The notes under the pieces are model-generated. The model saw only the letters and a program-made list of their open reading frames with translations. It was not told the DNA's origin and did no database searches. Shown here one piece after another: positions 59,398 through 64,000 of a stretch of 64,000 nucleotides of DNA. The stretch covers positions 2,418,001 through 2,482,000 of the forward strand of contig NZ_CP139286.1 in the NCBI RefSeq assembly GCF_034067285.1, in the 5' to 3' direction. The translations under genes were made by a program, and so were the position numbers. Source of the stretch: Acinetobacter pittii. GTDB taxonomy: Bacteria > Pseudomonadota > Gammaproteobacteria > Pseudomonadales > Moraxellaceae. Each line of letters opens with the position of its first letter. Positions within the stretch are counted from its first letter, which is position 1.

Positions 59398-59879
59398 AAT
59401 TAAGTTTTTTATCTAAATCCTCCAGCTAAAATAAAGCTTAAATCGCCAAATCAGACAGCAAATAATTTGCTAATTCTGATTTGGCGATTTTTTATTGAAT
59501 ATAGATTAAATTTCATTTTTAAGATCAATCTCTAAAATAATTAAATAATAGACTTTAGTATTTTATTTTTATATTTTCGCTTCAATTCATAATATAAACC
59601 TATCTATATTTTTAACTGTGATTCTCATCAATAAAATCTATAAAAAAACATCTATAAAACCCTTAGAATTCTCATCATACAATATTCACCCCATTTTAAA
59701 CATTGTAATAAGACCAACTTGACCAATTAAAATAAATTATATTTTTCAATTAATTAAACCAATAAAAATAAGATACCTAAAAGACATAAAGATATATCAA
59801 TTAGGTTTTTGACTCTAATCCAATAACAAAATAGTTTATTAAAAAATAACGCATGCTTCACAAATTGGAGGTGAAGAAA
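59398..59879. other. Intergenic between benE and benK
   Basis: About 480 bp, AT-rich. It holds the benE terminator (59440-59494, AAATCGCCAAATCAG/CTGATTTGGCGATTT then T4). The rest is presumably the benK promoter region. I found no clear ATAC-N7-GTAT site. Confidence 0.6.
59440..59494 (+). terminator. Terminator of benABCDE
   Basis: Sixteen-bp inverted repeat AATCGCCAAATCAG ... CTGATTTGGCGATT and a T run. Confidence 0.85.
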
Positions 59880-61238
59880 ATGGATACGAGCAAGGTTAAT
59901 ATTAATGAGTTAATTGATAAAGCCAGTTTTACATCTTTTCATTGGAAAGTTTTAATCTGGTGCTTACTTATTATTATTTTTGATGGATATGATTTAGTTA
60001 TTTATGGGGTTGCTCTTCCTCTGTTAATGCAGCAATGGTCATTAACTGCGGTAGAAGCTGGTTTACTCGCCAGTGCTGCTCTATTCGGGATGATGTTTGG
60101 TGCCATGATTTTCGGCACGCTTTCAGACAAACTGGGACGTAAAAAGACTATTCTAATTTGTGTCACCTTATTTAGTGGATTTACCTTTATGGGTGCCTTT
60201 GCTAAAGGGCCAATTGAATTTGCTATTTTGCGCTTTATTGCAGGTCTTGGGATTGGCGGTGTCATGCCAAACGTTGTGGCACTTATGACTGAATATGCCC
60301 CTAAAAAAATCCGCAGTACCTTGGTCGCAATTATGTTTAGTGGCTATGCAATTGGCGGCATGACATCTGCTCTACTCGGCGCATGGCTCGTTAAAGATAT
60401 GGGCTGGCAAATCATGTTTTTAATTGCAGGTATTCCCCTGTTATTACTGCCATTCATTTGGAAATTTTTGCCAGAGTCTCTCGCCTTTTTAGTGAAATCT
60501 AACCATAGCGAACAGGCAAAAAGTATTGTGAGTAAAATTGCACCACAAACTCAGGTAAACGCCAATACTCAACTGGTGTTAAATGAAAGTACAACGACAG
60601 ATGCACCTGTCCGTGCACTTTTCCAACAAGGCCGTACTTTCAGCACATTTATGTTCTGGATTGCTTTCTTTATGTGCTTACTCATGGTGTATGCCTTAGG
60701 AAGCTGGTTACCTAAACTCATGCTGCAAGCAGGCTATTCATTAGGTGCGAGCATGTTGTTCCTCTTCGCGCTCAATATTGGCGGCATGGTCGGTGCAATT
60801 GGTGGTGGTGCTTTAGCAGACAGATTCCATTTAAAACCTGTTATTACCATTATGTTCATTGTGGGATCAGCCGCTTTAATTCTGCTTGGCATTAATAGTC
60901 CACAATTTATTTTATATAGCCTGATTGCAATTGCTGGTGCTGCCACAATTGGTTCTCAAATCTTACTCTACACTTTCGTTGCACAGTTCTATCCAACAGC
61001 ACTTCGTTCAACTGGCATGGGCTGGGCATCTGGAATTGGACGTATTGGCGCAATTATCGGACCAGTTTTAACCGGAGCTCTACTCACCTTTGAGCTTCCT
61101 CACCAAATGAATTTCTTAGCGATTGCAATTCCTGGTGTGATTGCTGCACTTGCAATATTTATGGTCAATCTAAAAGCCTCTGTTGCTGCACAAACTCCAT
61201 CAACTTTTAACCCTCAAAACACACTTACCCAGCAGTAA
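59880..61238 (+). CDS. benK: Aromatic acid:H+ symporter (MFS, BenK type)
   Basis: 452 residues from ATG 59880 (GGAGGU upstream; the frame opens at 59853). MFS with 12 helices; the AAHS signature DGYDLVIYG in helix 1 has the Asp that is essential in BenK/PcaK, and loop 2-3 is GTLSDKLGRKK. Imports benzoate with protons. Second benzoate transporter beside benE, as in A. baylyi. Confidence 0.92.
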   Translation: MDTSKVNINELIDKASFTSFHWKVLIWCLLIIIFDGYDLVIYGVALPLLMQQWSLTAVEAGLLASAALFGMMFGAMIFGTLSDKLGRKKTILICVTLFSGFTFMGAFAKGPIEFAILRFIAGLGIGGVMPNVVALMTEYAPKKIRSTLVAIMFSGYAIGGMTSALLGAWLVKDMGWQIMFLIAGIPLLLLPFIWKFLPESLAFLVKSNHSEQAKSIVSKIAPQTQVNANTQLVLNESTTTDAPVRALFQQGRTFSTFMFWIAFFMCLLMVYALGSWLPKLMLQAGYSLGASMLFLFALNIGGMVGAIGGGALADRFHLKPVITIMFIVGSAALILLGINSPQFILYSLIAIAGAATIGSQILLYTFVAQFYPTALRSTGMGWASGIGRIGAIIGPVLTGALLTFELPHQMNFLAIAIPGVIAALAIFMVNLKASVAAQTPSTFNPQNTLTQQ

Positions 61239-61282
61239 ATATAAATGCGCCGAGGACTGGCGCATCTTTTTGGAAATGGATT

Positions 61283-62539
61283 ATGGAATTATTACACCGC
61301 TTTAAACCATGTGCTTTGACTTTCGCAACCTTATTGTTGATGTGTGGCAATTCATTCGCTGCAAATCCAAATCAGCAGCCCGAAGATGAATGGAAATTCA
61401 CTTTAAAAAACGCCTATATCAACCGTAATTTTGATAATGATGCGCTCAAAGATACCGGCAGCTGGTCTCAGGCAGCGTCATTATTTTATAAATCAAAAAT
61501 GCATGACACTCCACTGCAAATTGCAGACAAACCGATTACCATTGGTGCAGATGCTTCTGTTCAATACGCTGTGCGCTTAAGTTCAGACAAACATGTTGCT
61601 GACACAGTTTTGCCTTTTAATAAGGAAACTCAGTCACAAGCATCCGACTTTTTAAAATACGGAGCCACTTTAAAACTGGGCTATGACAAAACCCTTTTAA
61701 GTGTCGGTGAACTTTGGTTAGATCTGCCTGTAACGGCTGTCGATGCTAGCCGACAATTACTTGCCTCTTATTGGGGAACTAATCTTAAGTCGCAACTTTC
61801 AGACCAGCTTTATGCTGAAATTGGTCGAGTTGAAAAAGTGTCGCCACGAAATGAAGAAGACTTTAAAAAGTTTTCATTTACGGCAAATGGAATTACTAAA
61901 GAATCTGATGGCTTAAATTATATTGACCTGCGCTATCAATTTACCCCGTCACTCAAGGGCGAATATTACTTTGGTAATTTAGAGGACCTCTACAATAAAC
62001 ACTATGTAGGGCTTGAGCATAATTGGAAACAACCTAATTTCGCTCTTACCTCTAAGTTTAAATACTTTAATGCAAAAGATGACGGCAATACTTTTGATAT
62101 TGATGCACAAAACATTGGGGTGCTAGAAACTCTTAAAATAAAAAACCACACCTTTGGTTTGGGATACCAACAGATTATGGGTGAATCGGCTTACCCTCTA
62201 CCGGATGGTTTCTTGCCAGAAACGTATTTCATTAACTGGAATGCAACGGGTTTCTTTAAAGAAGATGAAAAGTCTTACCATGTGATGTACGGCTATGACT
62301 TTAAAGACTTTGTACCGGGCTTAAATGCGATGGTGAAATATGTTTACGGCCATGACTTTAAAGCAGCCAATGGTGAGAAAAACCATGAAACTGAGTCGAA
62401 TGTGATTTTAAACTATGCATTTCAACAGCCGTTCTTAAAAGGCGTTGCCCTGCAATATATTCGGATTGATTACAACGTTAAACACGGCAATGACTTTGGT
62501 GAAGACCGCCTATTTGTAAACTACACTAAAAAGTTTTAA
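61283..62539 (+). CDS. benP: OprD-family outer-membrane porin, BenP type
   Basis: 418 residues. Signal peptide at 1-26 (LTFATLLLMCGNSFA-AN). The mature part is the OprD/BenF-type 18-strand barrel: WKFTLKNAYINRNFDND, GADASVQYAVRLSSD, and a C-terminus ending DRLFVNYTKKF with terminal aromatic residue for BAM recognition. Lets benzoate through the outer membrane. Follows benK by 44 bp, co-transcribed. Confidence 0.88.
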   Translation: MELLHRFKPCALTFATLLLMCGNSFAANPNQQPEDEWKFTLKNAYINRNFDNDALKDTGSWSQAASLFYKSKMHDTPLQIADKPITIGADASVQYAVRLSSDKHVADTVLPFNKETQSQASDFLKYGATLKLGYDKTLLSVGELWLDLPVTAVDASRQLLASYWGTNLKSQLSDQLYAEIGRVEKVSPRNEEDFKKFSFTANGITKESDGLNYIDLRYQFTPSLKGEYYFGNLEDLYNKHYVGLEHNWKQPNFALTSKFKYFNAKDDGNTFDIDAQNIGVLETLKIKNHTFGLGYQQIMGESAYPLPDGFLPETYFINWNATGFFKEDEKSYHVMYGYDFKDFVPGLNAMVKYVYGHDFKAANGEKNHETESNVILNYAFQQPFLKGVALQYIRIDYNVKHGNDFGEDRLFVNYTKKF

Positions 62540-62557
62540 TAACTTTTGATTCAATCT

Positions 62558-62586
62558 AAGCGGGCCAATTTTGGCCTGCTTTTTTA
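62558..62586 (+). terminator. Terminator of benKP
   Basis: AAGCGGGCC-AATTTT-GGCCTGCTTTTTT. Confidence 0.85.
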
Positions 62587-62602
62587 TATGATTTCGCTCA
62601 TA

Positions 62603-62628
62603 AAAAACGCTCTTACGAGCGTTTTTAA
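62603..62628 (-). terminator. Terminator of the KAS III-like gene
   Basis: AAAAACGCTC-GTAA-GAGCGTTTTTT on the minus strand, convergent with the benKP terminator. Confidence 0.85.
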
Positions 62629-62641
62629 CTAATCTTGTAAC

Positions 62642-63757
<1,116 letters not shown>

Positions 63758-63843
63758 CTAAAAAAATGAATAGGGTCTGTTAATCTTTCATTTATAAATT
63801 GCGTTGTAGGCTAAACAACAACATAAACAGACCCCGATCTATC

Positions 63844-64000
63844 TTAACTGATTCCCAAACGATCCCATAACTTTTGCAGTCGAGTTGGCGAAATAGGCAT
63901 CTTAGTTTTCATCGGTTGAGAAAATAAAGAAATGCGGAATTCTTCCAACATCAAATACAATTCTTTGATTTTTGGATCGTTTTTGAATTTAAATACCTTG
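63844..64000 (-). CDS. hrpA: ATP-dependent RNA helicase HrpA, C-terminal end (partial)
   Basis: 51 codons ending with the stop at 63844: the minus strand reads LYLMLEEFRISLFSQPMKTK and then MPISPTRLQKLWDRLGIS. This is the C-terminus of HrpA (DUF3418: EE-x-R-[VI]-S-x-F-[AS]-Q-x-x-x-T-x-x-P-[IV]-S). The helicase domain lies beyond the right edge. Confidence 0.75.
   Translation of the reverse strand, partial: KVFKFKNDPKIKELYLMLEEFRISLFSQPMKTKMPISPTRLQKLWDRLGIS

Overview
The window looks like a piece of an Acinetobacter chromosome, most likely from the A. calcoaceticus-baumannii complex. The evidence is the low-GC sequence, the benM-benABCDE-benK-benP benzoate cluster whose BenM and BenA closely resemble the A. 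baylyi proteins as I remember them, the cueR/copA/copZ arrangement, an LpxL-type acyltransferase, and phage genes of the kind common in Acinetobacter. Nothing was searched against a database; names rest on motif and family recognition.

1-18.2 kb: right part of a lambda-like prophage whose other end lies left of the window. Read on the minus strand from the immunity region leftwards: Cro-like and CII-like regulators, two small genes, a replication initiator with internal iterons, a PD-(D/E)XK nuclease, a Q-like antiterminator, small accessory genes, a second nuclease, a metallopeptidase, small and large terminase, portal (DUF4055), Mu-F/gp7 head morphogenesis protein, two accessory genes (one an Acb2/Tad1-like anti-CBASS/anti-Thoeris candidate), scaffold and major capsid. 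On the plus strand: CI repressor, then a HipA-like kinase with a partner gene in the position lambda uses for rexAB, a terminator, a second CI-operator set with a promoter, and a recombination operon (SAK-type annealing protein, small genes, Xis-like protein). The prophage ends at a tRNA-Gly 3' fragment at about 18.1 kb.

18.2-23.2 kb: a pair of YdcZ-type transporters with a divergent LysR gene lie between two copies of a 49-bp att-like sequence. After the second copy come an integrase fragment, two stress-type genes (glycine zipper, DUF4142) and a degraded lysis cassette, the trace of a second element at the same tRNA site.

23.3-40.8 kb: ordinary chromosome with accessory patches: HxlR regulator/MFS pump with a duplicated operator, a YbdG-like MscS channel, a four-gene operon (acyl-CoA dehydrogenase-like, PIG-L deacetylase, NodS-like methyltransferase, GT2) of unknown product, a TetR gene, a strongly structured putative RNA with a 29-residue ORF, two orphan immunity-like genes, a methyltransferase, Lrp regulator, ProC-like reductase, cold shock protein, LpxL family acyltransferase and a LysE exporter.

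40.9-44.1 kb: remnant of a further prophage (GH108 endolysin, holin, small gene, S24 repressor with three operators). 44.2-53.1 kb: initiator tRNA-Met, xseA-xseB, a LysE exporter, a Csp-like four-helix copper protein, a GFA protein and the copper module cueR/copA/copZ with two MerR-type 19-bp-spacer promoters. 53.1-62.5 kb: complete benzoate uptake and degradation cluster (benM, benABCD, benE, benK, benP) converting benzoate to catechol. 62.6-64 kb: a KAS III-like synthase and the C-terminal end of hrpA.
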